Shown here in pieces: positions 24,883-33,681 of a DNA stretch of 64,000 nucleotides. A program made the position numbers and the translations under genes. How positions within the stretch are numbered: position 1 is the first letter of the stretch; each line of letters begins with the position of its first letter. Under the pieces are notes generated by a model. That model worked only from the letters and a program-made list of their open reading frames with translations, made no database searches and was not told the origin of the DNA. Source of the DNA: Mucilaginibacter rubeus (lineage in GTDB: Bacteria; Bacteroidota; Bacteroidia; Sphingobacteriales; Sphingobacteriaceae); contig NZ_CP043450.1 of the NCBI RefSeq assembly GCF_003286415.2, positions 2,356,001 through 2,420,000 of the forward strand, given 5' to 3'.

Positions 24883-26850
24883 ATGAACTATCCGCTTAAA
24901 AACAAGGTTGTTTTTATTATAAGCCTGATTATCATGCTTGTTTTTAATTGGCTGCTAACAGGTTGGTTGTTAAACTTGATGGTAAGTATAGTTGTTGCCG
25001 GCTTCGCCCTGATGCTGCTAAGTTATATTGAAAAAAAGAGGGTTGAAAATGAAAATAAGATTATCGAGCTTAACAATGCCCTCACCGAAAGGATGCAGCA
25101 GCATGCCTCCGAGCTTGTTAATACCGTTGTTAAACTCGAAGTTAGCGAAGAAAAATATCGTTCCCTTATTGAACAGGCGTCTGATGCCATATATGTAATT
25201 GATTTTGAAGGGCGTTTTACCGAAGTGAACGCGAGTATGTGCAGGATGACAGGATACAGTCGTGAAGAGTTGTTGCAGCTTAAGATTGAACAAATTATCG
25301 ATCCTGAGAATTTAAAGGCCGAACCAGTAACGCTTGGCCCGGACGATTTGCATGTAGCCGTAATGCGTGAGCGCAGGTTTATCAGGAAAAACAGGCAGGT
25401 TTTTGATGTAGAGATCAATGTAAAAAGATTTACAAAGGATAGCGTACTGGTTATGGCCCGTGATATTACTAACCGCAAAATTATGCAGGCCGGGCTTAAG
25501 GAAGCCGAACTTAAATTCCGCACCCTGGCCGAAAAATCAATGGTAGGGGTTTACATTGTACAAAAAGGGACCTTTACCTATGTTAACCCGCGGTTTGCCC
25601 AGGTTTTTGGCTATCAACCGGATGAGCTTATCGGTGTTTCATCAGTTGATGTTATCGTTAGCGAACACCATAAAGATATGGTGCTGGAACATGTAAGGGC
25701 AAGACTGTCGGGTGAAGTAGAAAGCGTTAATTACGAGGTGATGGGCCGTTGTAAGGATGGCTCCAATAATTGGATTGAGTTTTACGGAACAAGGGCGCGG
25801 ATTGATGAAGTGCCAACAATCATTGGTTCGATGATAGATATTACCGGGCGGAAAAAGATTGAAGAAGAGTTAAGACAATCTGAACAGAAATATAAGTTGC
25901 TTTTTGACAGCAATCCTTTACCGATGTGGATGATTGCCAAAAACGATCTGTCGATCATAGCTGTAAACCATGCAGCAATAAAACATTACGGCTATACGGC
26001 TGATGAGTTTTTGAGCATGACCATCAAGGATGTGAGGCCTCCCGAACAATGGGATGCGATGTACAAGGGCTATTCGGAAACGGCGCCAAATTGGGGCAAT
26101 ACCATAACCACGTTGCATCGCAGAAAGGACGGATCGATGATCAATGTGCAGATCTTTGGGCAGGATATAGTTTATGAAGGACGTTTAGTGCGACTTTCAA
26201 TTGCTAATGATATCACGGAAAAACTCCGGTCGGAAGAATTGCTTCAAAAATCAGAAGCAAACCTGCAGACCATTTTAAACACCACCGATACGGCATACGC
26301 CCTGTTTGATAAAGATTTTAAGGTGCAGGCTTTTAATCATAAAGCAGTTGGATTTGTGAAAAGCCAGTTTCATCACGATCCTCAAAATGGTAATAAGCTA
26401 TCCGATTTTTTTCCGAGGGAGCGATTTTCACAACTTCTTGAATTTACCGGGCAGGTTTTAAACGGACAAAATGTAAGCTATGAGGTAGATTACCCGCAGG
26501 CTGACGGCTCAAAATGCTGGTTTTATGTGCGCCTTTTTCCGATAAAGGACAGCCAGGAGAATATATTAGGTTTGATGATGGCCCTTTATGACATCACAGA
26601 AAGAAAAAACATTGAAAATAACCTGCAGCTTGCCTACGAAAGGATCCATAATCACATTAACCGGATAAAAAACATGGCATGGAAGCAATCGCACTACATG
26701 CGGAGCCCGGTAGCCAATTTAAAAGGCCTTGCAGATCTATTAAAAGATAATCCCACCGATACGGAAACCCTTGATTACATGATAGCCGAACTCGAACGCC
26801 TTGACAATGTAATTATTGAAATGGCCAGTGATGCAGCCAGCCACGATTAA
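24883..26850 (+). CDS. membrane PAS protein with a DHp-like end but no ATPase domain
   Basis: 655 residues. Two N-terminal membrane segments (about 7-45) and a coiled coil are followed by four PAS domains, starting near YRSLIEQASDAIYV, FRTLAEKSMVGVY, YKLLFDSNPLPMW and LQTILNTTDTAYA. The last about 65 residues look like a kinase dimerisation helix pair with an H-box-like QSHYMRSPVANLKGL, but no N, G1 or G2 box follows. The end is natural: a terminator starts seven bases after the stop. Similar PAS proteins occur in Bacteroidetes. It may sense and dimerise, or be phosphorylated by another kinase. Confidence 0.87.
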   Translation: MNYPLKNKVVFIISLIIMLVFNWLLTGWLLNLMVSIVVAGFALMLLSYIEKKRVENENKIIELNNALTERMQQHASELVNTVVKLEVSEEKYRSLIEQASDAIYVIDFEGRFTEVNASMCRMTGYSREELLQLKIEQIIDPENLKAEPVTLGPDDLHVAVMRERRFIRKNRQVFDVEINVKRFTKDSVLVMARDITNRKIMQAGLKEAELKFRTLAEKSMVGVYIVQKGTFTYVNPRFAQVFGYQPDELIGVSSVDVIVSEHHKDMVLEHVRARLSGEVESVNYEVMGRCKDGSNNWIEFYGTRARIDEVPTIIGSMIDITGRKKIEEELRQSEQKYKLLFDSNPLPMWMIAKNDLSIIAVNHAAIKHYGYTADEFLSMTIKDVRPPEQWDAMYKGYSETAPNWGNTITTLHRRKDGSMINVQIFGQDIVYEGRLVRLSIANDITEKLRSEELLQKSEANLQTILNTTDTAYALFDKDFKVQAFNHKAVGFVKSQFHHDPQNGNKLSDFFPRERFSQLLEFTGQVLNGQNVSYEVDYPQADGSKCWFYVRLFPIKDSQENILGLMMALYDITERKNIENNLQLAYERIHNHINRIKNMAWKQSHYMRSPVANLKGLADLLKDNPTDTETLDYMIAELERLDNVIIEMASDAASHD

Positions 26851-26857
26851 AAAAAAT

Positions 26858-26880
26858 GCCTCCGGTTTGCGGAGGCTTTT
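26858..26880. terminator. bidirectional terminator
   Basis: A 7-bp perfect stem GCCTCCG/CGGAGGC has a 5-base loop, an A run on the left and a T run on the right, so it can work in both directions. It separates the PAS gene from the convergent Tyr-rich protein gene. Confidence 0.9.
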
Positions 26881-26896
26881 TATGTTGCATTTGAAA

Positions 26897-27172
26897 TTAC
26901 CAATGCCTGTAATAAGAATGAACCCTGTAATGTCTGTGGTAATAGGCAGGTGCATAATAACCTGATCGATAATATCTTGCCCTGTAATAATAAGGACGCC
27001 CGTAATATGCATCCCTACCGTAATAAGCAGGCCTTCCGTAATATCCATCTGTATAAACTACCCTGTGGTACGGACGTCCAAAATGGGCGCTTACATATAC
27101 ACTTTGTGCTTTTGCAAACTGGAATGAAAACACCATTACTAAAGCTATTATTGAAAATCGGATAAATTTCAT
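26897..27172 (-). CDS. small secreted Tyr/Arg/His-rich repeat protein
   Basis: 91 residues. A signal peptide covers residues 1-22 (cleavage after AKA). The mature part of about 69 residues is built from YYGRPAYYGRDAYYGRP-like repeats and contains 21 tyrosines by my count, plus many Arg and His and almost no acidic residues. Such compositions occur in small envelope or surface proteins of Bacteroidetes, but no function is known. It ends at the shared terminator. Confidence 0.72.
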   Translation of the reverse strand: MKFIRFSIIALVMVFSFQFAKAQSVYVSAHFGRPYHRVVYTDGYYGRPAYYGRDAYYGRPYYYRARYYRSGYYAPAYYHRHYRVHSYYRHW

Positions 27173-27265
27173 GGTTATAAATTTTAGTTAATACCTCAAT
27201 CGCGATACATAGATATGACTGTTAACGGGCAGGGAGGTTTAATTAAAAATTTATATTTTTAAGGC

Positions 27266-28951
27266 ATGTATTACTTTATCTTTTCTGCAATAGTTGTTTT
27301 TATCATAATCGGGTTGCTGTTTATCAAGTCATATTATAATAAATTACGACTGGCAAAAAAGAGGTTGGCGAAGGTTCAAGGTAAGTGGGGGAAGCCTGTG
27401 AACGCCCGCCGTAACTTTGACCTGATCAGGATTTACTTAGACGCGATAGATAGTAAGGATAAGCTCTCGGCCCAGACAGCTAACGATTTGGACCTCAATA
27501 GTGTTTTTAATTATATCGACCGTACAAACAGTAAACCAGGTAAACAATACTTCTATAATTTGCTGCATCATCCAACAACCGATATTGATGCCTTACATGA
27601 ACTTGATAACAGTGTTGAGGATCTCAATTTAGACATACCGGGCAGAGAAAAGCTGGAAGTTGAGTTGTCAAAACTTAGTAGTCCGGATGCTTACTTTATA
27701 GCCGATCTTTTTCTGAAAGAACATAAGCCTGTATTTGCCCCGGTGATGAATTTTTACATCAGGATGTCTCCCTTCTTGATCATCGCTGCTTTAATATCAC
27801 TGGCAGTAATCCCCAATATTTTCAGCTTTATCTTTTTAGTGTTGTTGTTTGCTTACAATATCGCGATCCATTTTACCAGTCAAAAAACAATTTCTACATA
27901 TACCAAATCATTGCCCCAAATGCTGATCATGCATAAAGTTGCGGTGACGCTGGTAAAAAGCGGAAAGTTTGGCCAGGTTCCGGGGGTAAAACAATCGCTT
28001 ACCAACTTAACCGGTTTAAAACGGGCGCTTAAATTTGTGGATATAGAAAGTAGCTTTATAAGTGGCTCAAGTGATATTGGGTATGCAGCTTTTCAGCTAT
28101 TTAAATTGCTTTTTGTAATTGAGCCCAATACTTACACTTCATCATTAAAACATATCAGTAAATACCGTGACGATATTAAAGAAGTATATAAATTTATTGG
28201 TTGGGCTGATACGCTGATAGCCATTCAATCAATACGAGATGGCTTGCCGGTATATGCTAAACCGGAGTTTACGGGTGCTGATGGTAAAATTGAAATTACG
28301 GAACTTTTTCATCCGCTGGTAGAAAACTGTGTGGCCAATTCCCTTTATACAACAGATGCAGATAGGGGAGCGTTGATCACCGGGTCAAATATGTCGGGTA
28401 AAACTACTTTTATTAAAGCGCTGGCATTAAATACACTATTGTCACAAACGATATTTACCAGTTGTGCAAAGGTGTACAAAGCACCTGTACTAAAAATACA
28501 AACCAGTATTAAAACCGGCGACAATATCGACGAGCAAAAAAGTTATTTCCAGGCGGAAGCTTCGGCAATTTTAAATATTATCGATAACAGTTCGCAAAAG
28601 GAAGAAATAAAAAGCCTGGTTATTATCGATGAAATTTTCAGAGGTACCAATACCATCGAGCGTATCGCAGCAGCAAAATCGGTACTGTCATATATCACCG
28701 CTAAGCAGAATTTCGTGTTTGTATCTACCCACGATCTTGAACTGGCCGAATTGCTTGACGAAGATTTTATAGTATACTCGTTCACCGACTCAAAAGATGG
28801 GCGTGTGCTTGTATTTGACTATCTCCTGAAGCGTGGCCTGCTTAAAAGCACCAATGGTATCGCCATACTTAAGTCAATGGGATATCCTGAAACTGTTATT
28901 GATGAAGCCAATATCATAAGCGAGCGAATGATGAATAAGTACCTGGTGTAA
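27266..28951 (+). CDS. membrane-anchored MutS-family ATPase
   Basis: 561 residues. Residues 1-22 form a membrane anchor and a second hydrophobic pair lies around 165-205. The C-terminal third is the MutS ATPase domain: Walker A TGSNMSGKTTF, Walker B LVIIDEIFRGTNTIERIAA, and VFVSTHDLELAELL. The mismatch-recognition domain of true MutS is absent. This fits a Bacteroidetes family of membrane MutS-like proteins of unknown role. A post-replicative repair role is unlikely given the membrane segments. Confidence 0.87.
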   Translation: MYYFIFSAIVVFIIIGLLFIKSYYNKLRLAKKRLAKVQGKWGKPVNARRNFDLIRIYLDAIDSKDKLSAQTANDLDLNSVFNYIDRTNSKPGKQYFYNLLHHPTTDIDALHELDNSVEDLNLDIPGREKLEVELSKLSSPDAYFIADLFLKEHKPVFAPVMNFYIRMSPFLIIAALISLAVIPNIFSFIFLVLLFAYNIAIHFTSQKTISTYTKSLPQMLIMHKVAVTLVKSGKFGQVPGVKQSLTNLTGLKRALKFVDIESSFISGSSDIGYAAFQLFKLLFVIEPNTYTSSLKHISKYRDDIKEVYKFIGWADTLIAIQSIRDGLPVYAKPEFTGADGKIEITELFHPLVENCVANSLYTTDADRGALITGSNMSGKTTFIKALALNTLLSQTIFTSCAKVYKAPVLKIQTSIKTGDNIDEQKSYFQAEASAILNIIDNSSQKEEIKSLVIIDEIFRGTNTIERIAAAKSVLSYITAKQNFVFVSTHDLELAELLDEDFIVYSFTDSKDGRVLVFDYLLKRGLLKSTNGIAILKSMGYPETVIDEANIISERMMNKYLV

Positions 28952-28987
28952 ATTTCATCAAGGCTTGTTTTCTAAATAGAAGACTGC

Positions 28988-29275
28988 TTATTCGTATAAA
29001 CTCAGCCTGTTTTTCAGGTACCTCATATCCTGCTGTAATTTTTCAACCCGGTCAAGCAGGTGGGAGATAGCCTCAATGCCGGCTATATTGATATCCAGTT
29101 CATGCAGGGTTATCAATTTTTCCAGCTTTTGTAATTCGGTTTGAGGGATGAAGGTAGTTTCGTTAATGATAGTAACCTCAACCAATCCTGCTTCATGTAA
29201 TGAAGTAATAAAAGTGTATTCAACATTATGATATACACAAAAATCGTTTGCTGCTATTAATTCTGCTGTTTTCAT
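28988..29275 (-). CDS. cbpM: chaperone modulator CbpM-like, MerR-type
   Basis: 95 residues. The order is a short N-terminal IAANDFCVYHNVEYTFITSLHEAGLVEV region resembling the MerR-like CbpM fold and a C-terminal coiled coil (LLDRVEKLQQDMRYLKNRL). CbpM inhibits or tunes the DnaJ-like protein CbpA by binding its J domain. It lies 12 bases after the CbpA-like gene on the same strand, the usual arrangement. Confidence 0.85.
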   Translation of the reverse strand: MKTAELIAANDFCVYHNVEYTFITSLHEAGLVEVTIINETTFIPQTELQKLEKLITLHELDINIAGIEAISHLLDRVEKLQQDMRYLKNRLSLYE

Positions 29276-29287
29276 AATGCTCTTAAT

Positions 29288-30214
29288 TTAGGCTGAAGAT
29301 TTAGCTAATTCTTCAAATAACTGTTTTTGCTTTTCGGTAAGATTGGTTGGGGTTTGGATATCGTAAGTAAGGTAAAGATCGCCGAACTCATTGTCCTTTT
29401 TGTATACAGGCATACCTTTGCCTTTCAGTTTTACCTTTGTACCATTTTGTGTTTCGGGCTTTACTTTAATTTTTACCTTACCCGTCAAGGTTTCTGCTGT
29501 TACTTCTCCTCCTAATACAGCGGTGTACAGGTCAAGCTTTTGTGAGGTGTATAAATTATTACCGTCGCGTTTAAAATCCGGATCGGGGGCAACGTTAAAC
29601 TGAATATAAAGATCGCCGGCAGGGCCGCCGTTTACGCCAGGGGAGCCGTGCCCAGCTATTTTAATCGTTTGTCCGTTTTCAACACCGGCAGGTATGGTTA
29701 TGCGGATATTTTTACCGTTAACAGTAAGCGTTTGTTTGTGCGTTTCAATAACATCACGCAGGTTTAAGCTTAAAGAAGCATTATAATCCTGTCCGCGGTA
29801 CTTTGCCTGCCTGCCGCTACGTGAACCGCCTGCACCGCCAAACATCGATTGAAAGAAGTCCGAAAAATCCTCGCTTCCAAATCCTTCGGCACTTCCAAAA
29901 CCTTCCGCTCCGCCGAAGTCACTATAGCCACCGTAACCGCTGCCCTGTGCACCCGCTTGCTGACGGGCCTGTTGTTCGTACGCTTCACCATGCTGCCAGT
30001 TTTCGCCGTATTTATCGTATTTCTTTCGCTTTTCCGGATCGCTTAATACTTCGTTGGCCTCGTTTAACTGCTGGAATTTTTTGTTGGCCTCTTCATCATT
30101 CGGATTTAGATCGGGGTGATACTTGCGGGCCAGTTTACGATAAGCATTTTTTATATCTTTTTCAGACGCGTTTTTATCAAGCTCTAATACTTTGTAATAA
30201 TCTATAAAAGCCAT
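29288..30214 (-). CDS. cbpA: DnaJ-type co-chaperone CbpA-like
   Basis: 308 residues. The J domain is at 1-70 with the His-Pro-Asp motif at 33-35, followed by a Gly/Ser/Phe-rich linker (about 75-135) with repeated [10 protein letters not shown], and two C-terminal substrate-binding beta domains (about 140-300). There is no Cys-rich zinc finger, which separates it from DnaJ and supports CbpA. It stimulates DnaK ATPase. It forms an operon with the CbpM-like modulator. Confidence 0.92.
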   Translation of the reverse strand: MAFIDYYKVLELDKNASEKDIKNAYRKLARKYHPDLNPNDEEANKKFQQLNEANEVLSDPEKRKKYDKYGENWQHGEAYEQQARQQAGAQGSGYGGYSDFGGAEGFGSAEGFGSEDFSDFFQSMFGGAGGSRSGRQAKYRGQDYNASLSLNLRDVIETHKQTLTVNGKNIRITIPAGVENGQTIKIAGHGSPGVNGGPAGDLYIQFNVAPDPDFKRDGNNLYTSQKLDLYTAVLGGEVTAETLTGKVKIKVKPETQNGTKVKLKGKGMPVYKKDNEFGDLYLTYDIQTPTNLTEKQKQLFEELAKSSA

Positions 30215-30338
30215 GGCGGGGTATAATATAAACAGATGTGTTATTAACTACTAAATATACAGCTTGGTTTTAAAACCATGGCTTTTTTTACGTCATTTGA
30301 TGATTGTGTAACCGGTGTTTACGAATAAATTAAGGATA

Positions 30339-30370
30339 ATTAATTTCCATCGATGCGCATCGCTTAATTA
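30339..30370. repeat. nested palindrome in the cbpA / GAF-kinase divergent gap
   Basis: A perfect 12-base palindrome CGATGCGCATCG (30351-30362) is flanked by ATTAATT on the left and TTAATTAAT on the right. It lies between divergent genes in a gap of 291 bases that otherwise shows only AT-rich promoter-like sequence. It may be a regulator site; nothing more can be said. Confidence 0.4.
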
Positions 30371-30505
30371 ATACTTAAAGTACAGTATTGGATTATAAGA
30401 AATCTACCTGAAAATGGGTAGGTTTTATTTGTATGCTTAATTTTTTTTGCATCTTTACTAAGCATCCGCCTTTTAATTTATTAGCTGATATAACGTATAT
30501 AACTG

Positions 30506-31687
30506 ATGTTACAAGCGCGGTTGCCCGAAAATGAGGAGGCCAGGTTACAGGACCTGTACCGTACCGGATTACTTGATTCGCCACAGGAAGATGAGTTTAA
30601 TGACATTGTTAAATTCGCATCCGTCCTGTGTGATATGCCAATTTCCCTTATAAGTCTTGTTGACTCCGACCGGCAGTGGTTTAAAGCCCGCATTGGTTTG
30701 GAAGCGCCGCAAACAGATCGGGAGATTTCCTTTTGCAGCCACGCCATATTACAGGATCATCTTTTTGAAATCCCAGATACTTTACAGGACAACAGATTTT
30801 TTGACAACCCGTTGGTTACAGATTTCCCGGCTATCAGGTACTACGCAGGAATGCCGCTGGTAACAGGCAGCGGTAACAGGTTGGGTACGCTTTGTGTAAT
30901 TGATAACGAACCACGTGTGTTGACGGATTTACAAAAATTTGGCCTTAAAGTACTGGCGGATAACGTTATCAAAATAGCCGAGCTTCGGATCAAGAATAAA
31001 CGGTTGCATTATTTGTCGGAAACTCAAAAAACGGTTATATCCATCTTAGCACATGATGTGCGTAATCCCCTGGCGTCTATTAAATCTATAATCGGGTTTA
31101 AGCAGTCTGATATTATTGATACCGAGGATGCGACTGAAATGATTGAGATGGTATCAGACCAGCTGGATAACACCATTGGTATGGTTGATAACGTGGTACG
31201 TTGGGGTGAGCTGCAAATGAAGTTTGCCCGCTTTAATTATACTGACTTTAACCTTTATCAACTTGTAGAAAGCGTTTTTGCCTTGGAATCGTTAAACGCT
31301 TACGCTAAGAATAATACATTGGTGAACAATGTTTTTATAGATACACTGGTAAATTCAGATATGCAGGCTATTGAATTTGTTTTGCGCAACCTGGTAAGCA
31401 ACGCTAATAAATATACTCAAGACGGTTCCATCACGGTGAACATGACCTACGTTGACAAGCACATGGTAATTGAGGTAACAGATACCGGTATTGGTATGAA
31501 TGCGGAGAAAGTCGGGAAGCTTTTGAGCGCCGCGAAGGAAGATCATAATTCAACCCTTGGTACCAACAACGAAAAGGGTAGTGGCTTAGGTTTATTATTG
31601 GTAAGGGAGTTTATAGACAGGCTGAATGGCACTGTAACGGTAAAAAGCGAATTGGGGATAGGCACAAGCTTTAAAATTATGATTTAA
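30506..31687 (+). CDS. GAF-domain sensor histidine kinase
   Basis: 393 residues, cytosolic. An N-terminal GAF domain (about 10-155) contains FCDMP-like SVLCDMPISLISLVDSDRQW, ISFCSHAIL and RYYAGMPLVTGSGNRLGTLCVID. It is followed by HisKA (SILAHDVRNPLASIKS) and HATPase (NLVSNANKYTQDG, DTGIGM, GSGLGLLLVREF). The GAF ligand is unknown. There is no adjacent regulator; the next gene is an acetyltransferase 54 bases on. Confidence 0.92.
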   Translation: MLQARLPENEEARLQDLYRTGLLDSPQEDEFNDIVKFASVLCDMPISLISLVDSDRQWFKARIGLEAPQTDREISFCSHAILQDHLFEIPDTLQDNRFFDNPLVTDFPAIRYYAGMPLVTGSGNRLGTLCVIDNEPRVLTDLQKFGLKVLADNVIKIAELRIKNKRLHYLSETQKTVISILAHDVRNPLASIKSIIGFKQSDIIDTEDATEMIEMVSDQLDNTIGMVDNVVRWGELQMKFARFNYTDFNLYQLVESVFALESLNAYAKNNTLVNNVFIDTLVNSDMQAIEFVLRNLVSNANKYTQDGSITVNMTYVDKHMVIEVTDTGIGMNAEKVGKLLSAAKEDHNSTLGTNNEKGSGLGLLLVREFIDRLNGTVTVKSELGIGTSFKIMI

Positions 31688-31741
31688 ACTCTTTAATTTA
31701 AATTAGCAAGTACTACCTTTAGCGTCCTTAATTTTTATAAT

Positions 31742-32254
31742 ATGCCCGTTATTACCCAGGCTACCCTTGTTGATGTGCCCGAGCTAAATGTTTTGGTGAA
31801 TAGTGCTTACCGCGGCGAAAGTTCGAAACAGGGATGGACAACTGAAGCAGATTTGATTGGTGGCCTCCGCATTGATGAGGAAACGCTTAACCAATATATG
31901 CAGGATGAAAAGACAATCATCCTGAAACATACCGATGAAGACGGATACATAACCGGTACGGTATATCTTGAGGTAAGGCATCCCAAATTGTACGTTGGTA
32001 TGTTCAGCGTGTCGCCGTTACTGCAAAATAAAGGAGTAGGCCGTGCCCTGATTGAAGAAGCCGAGGTTTACGCGCGGAAATATAATTGCGATACTTTAAC
32101 CATGACCGTGATCAGCACCCGTTTTGAACTGATAAGCTGGTATGAACGCCGCGGTTATAAACCAACCGGTGAGATTCAGCCGTTTCATGCGCACGGCCGT
32201 TTTGGCGATGCCAAACAGCATATTGAGCTGATTGTGATGGAAAAGAGTATTTGA
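31742..32254 (+). CDS. GNAT-family N-acetyltransferase
   Basis: 170 residues of the GNAT fold. The acetyl-CoA motif A region is MFSVSPLLQNKGVGRALIEEAE, with the Q/R-x-x-G-x-G/A pyrophosphate loop, and motif B includes WYERRGYKPTGE. The substrate is unknown. A TACCTTTA element about 20 bases upstream is a possible promoter (7 of 8 matches). Confidence 0.87.
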   Translation: MPVITQATLVDVPELNVLVNSAYRGESSKQGWTTEADLIGGLRIDEETLNQYMQDEKTIILKHTDEDGYITGTVYLEVRHPKLYVGMFSVSPLLQNKGVGRALIEEAEVYARKYNCDTLTMTVISTRFELISWYERRGYKPTGEIQPFHAHGRFGDAKQHIELIVMEKSI

Positions 32255-32265
32255 GTCGGTCGGGA

Positions 32266-32341
32266 AAGTCCGGAAGTCGGATGTTCGAAAGATGACAACA
32301 CCTCATAAATTGCTATACATGCAATATTAACTTCCGGACTT
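32266..32341. repeat. inverted repeat between acetyltransferase and HAD gene
   Basis: Perfect 12-base arms AAGTCCGGAAGT (32266-32277) and their complement (32330-32341) are flanked by further GGAAGTC/GACTTCC-like copies on both sides. It could act as a terminator for these convergent genes. The right arm lies within the HAD coding region. Confidence 0.65.
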
Positions 32342-33049
32342 GCCGACTTTCGGACTTCCTGGCTCTAAAACAAATTCCAGCACCTCGCTGATCTTATCAA
32401 CCTGCCTGAAGTTTTCGTGGGTTAAAACGGTTTCTACATGTTCATGTGCCCATGTGGTATGAAACGGAACGTGTACGGCGTGTCCGCCAATGTTGATCAC
32501 CGGCATTACGTCAGATTTCAGGGAGTTACCAATCATCATAAATTCTTCGGGATTAATATCAAGGTGCTTGATCAGCTTAATGTAGTCATCCTCTTTTTTG
32601 TCGCTCATGATCTCGATGTGGTGAAAGTAGTGCGCCAGGCCCGATTTTTTGAGCTTACGCTCCTGGTCAAGCAGATCGCCTTTAGTGGCAACAACCAGCC
32701 GGTAATGGTCTTTTAAAGAAGATAGCACATGCTCCACATCGTTTAGTATCTCTATAGGCTGATTAAGCATATCCTTACCGTATTGCAAAATGGTTTCAAC
32801 CACTTCAACACTGATGTTTTTTTCAGAGATACTCAGCGCGGCTTCTATCATGCTGAGGATGTAGCCTTTTATCCCGTAGCCGTAAAGCGACAGGTTATCG
32901 ACCTCCACCTTAAAAAGTTCTTTGGAAATGGTATGCTGGGGCGAAAAGTTTTCGAGCAGGCTGCAAAATCTTTCCTCCGTAGCTTGAAAGTAAGGTTCAT
33001 TTACCCAAAGGGTATCATCGGCATCAAAGGCAATTACTTTTAGGTTCAT
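32327..33049 (-). CDS. HAD-family hydrolase
   Basis: About 240 residues from the ATG at 33049; a longer frame to 33076 needs a TTG start. Motif I is FDADDTLWVNEPYF, motif II is VVATKGD, the Lys follows in HIEIMSDKKEDD, and motif IV is EFMMIGNSLKSDV. This resembles the YjjG/YfnB nucleotidase-like HADs. The last ten or so residues (EPGSPKVGKSGS) are encoded by the inverted repeat, so the C-terminus may have been altered by repeat insertion. Confidence 0.85.
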   Translation of the reverse strand: MNLKVIAFDADDTLWVNEPYFQATEERFCSLLENFSPQHTISKELFKVEVDNLSLYGYGIKGYILSMIEAALSISEKNISVEVVETILQYGKDMLNQPIEILNDVEHVLSSLKDHYRLVVATKGDLLDQERKLKKSGLAHYFHHIEIMSDKKEDDYIKLIKHLDINPEEFMMIGNSLKSDVMPVINIGGHAVHVPFHTTWAHEHVETVLTHENFRQVDKISEVLEFVLEPGSPKVGKSGS

Positions 33050-33183
33050 TTGAAGTATATTATTTACCTGATGCAATTATAGCACATCAGGTTCATTTTA
33101 ACGGCATAAAGCCTGCATTAGCAGTAATAAAAATTTAACATTTATTAACTATCGAATTGAATTTAAGCGATTTGAAAATAAAG

Positions 33184-33191
33184 TAAATTTG
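33184..33191 (+). promoter_or_regulatory. TAnnTTTG promoter element of the DUF1493-like gene
   Basis: TAAATTTG is a perfect -7 consensus. A TTG lies at 33157, 24 bases before it, slightly wide spacing. Transcription would start near 33196, leaving a leader of about 58 bases before the ATG at 33255. Confidence 0.5.
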
Positions 33192-33254
33192 TATGCAACC
33201 TTATTTCAAAAGCTACGTCTCATAACTTAAATGGTCAAATTAATATTCGTTTAA

Positions 33255-33614
33255 ATGGAAGAGATACTGCCACCCTTAAAAGAATTTATAGTTGATTATT
33301 GCAACAGGTATAAGATACGCAAGGTTGACCCGCACAGCCTTAACCTTGATACCAGTATAGATCTTGATCTGGATATTTTTGATATTGAGATAGATCTTTT
33401 CCTCGCCGATTTTATCGAACAGTTCAATGTAGATCAATCTAAATTCAGCTGGTATAAATACGGTTACCCTAAAGGCTCAACCCGGGTAAAAGTTATTAAG
33501 CTGATGTTTGGCGACAAAACCACCTGGGCTAAGCAACTTGCCCAATATTGTTATACACCAAAGTTTAAGGTACGCAACCTGCAGGACGCAGTTAAAACCG
33601 GCAAGCTGGTTTGA
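33255..33614 (+). CDS. DUF1493-like acidic small protein
   Basis: 119 residues. The acidic stretch SIDLDLDIFDIEIDLFLADF and the following FNVDQSKFSWYKYGYPKG resemble DUF1493, a family with an acyl-carrier-like fold. The Ser that carries phosphopantetheine in true carrier proteins is not evident. The GH97 gene starts 67 bases later on the same strand but no functional link is obvious. Confidence 0.65.
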   Translation: MEEILPPLKEFIVDYCNRYKIRKVDPHSLNLDTSIDLDLDIFDIEIDLFLADFIEQFNVDQSKFSWYKYGYPKGSTRVKVIKLMFGDKTTWAKQLAQYCYTPKFKVRNLQDAVKTGKLV

Positions 33615-33681
33615 TTAATTGCTTTATCTATCTGACTTTTTTATATTTAGGTTTTTAACCGCCAAGGTAAACCCTCAATAT

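Noticed and set aside
25023..25523. 166-codon frame antisense to the PAS protein gene
   Set aside because: Ser/Leu-rich antisense artefact with no start context or domain.
29803..30207. 134-codon frame antisense to the DnaJ-like gene
   Set aside because: Rich in Arg and His from the complement of the Gly-rich linker; the J-domain gene is certain.
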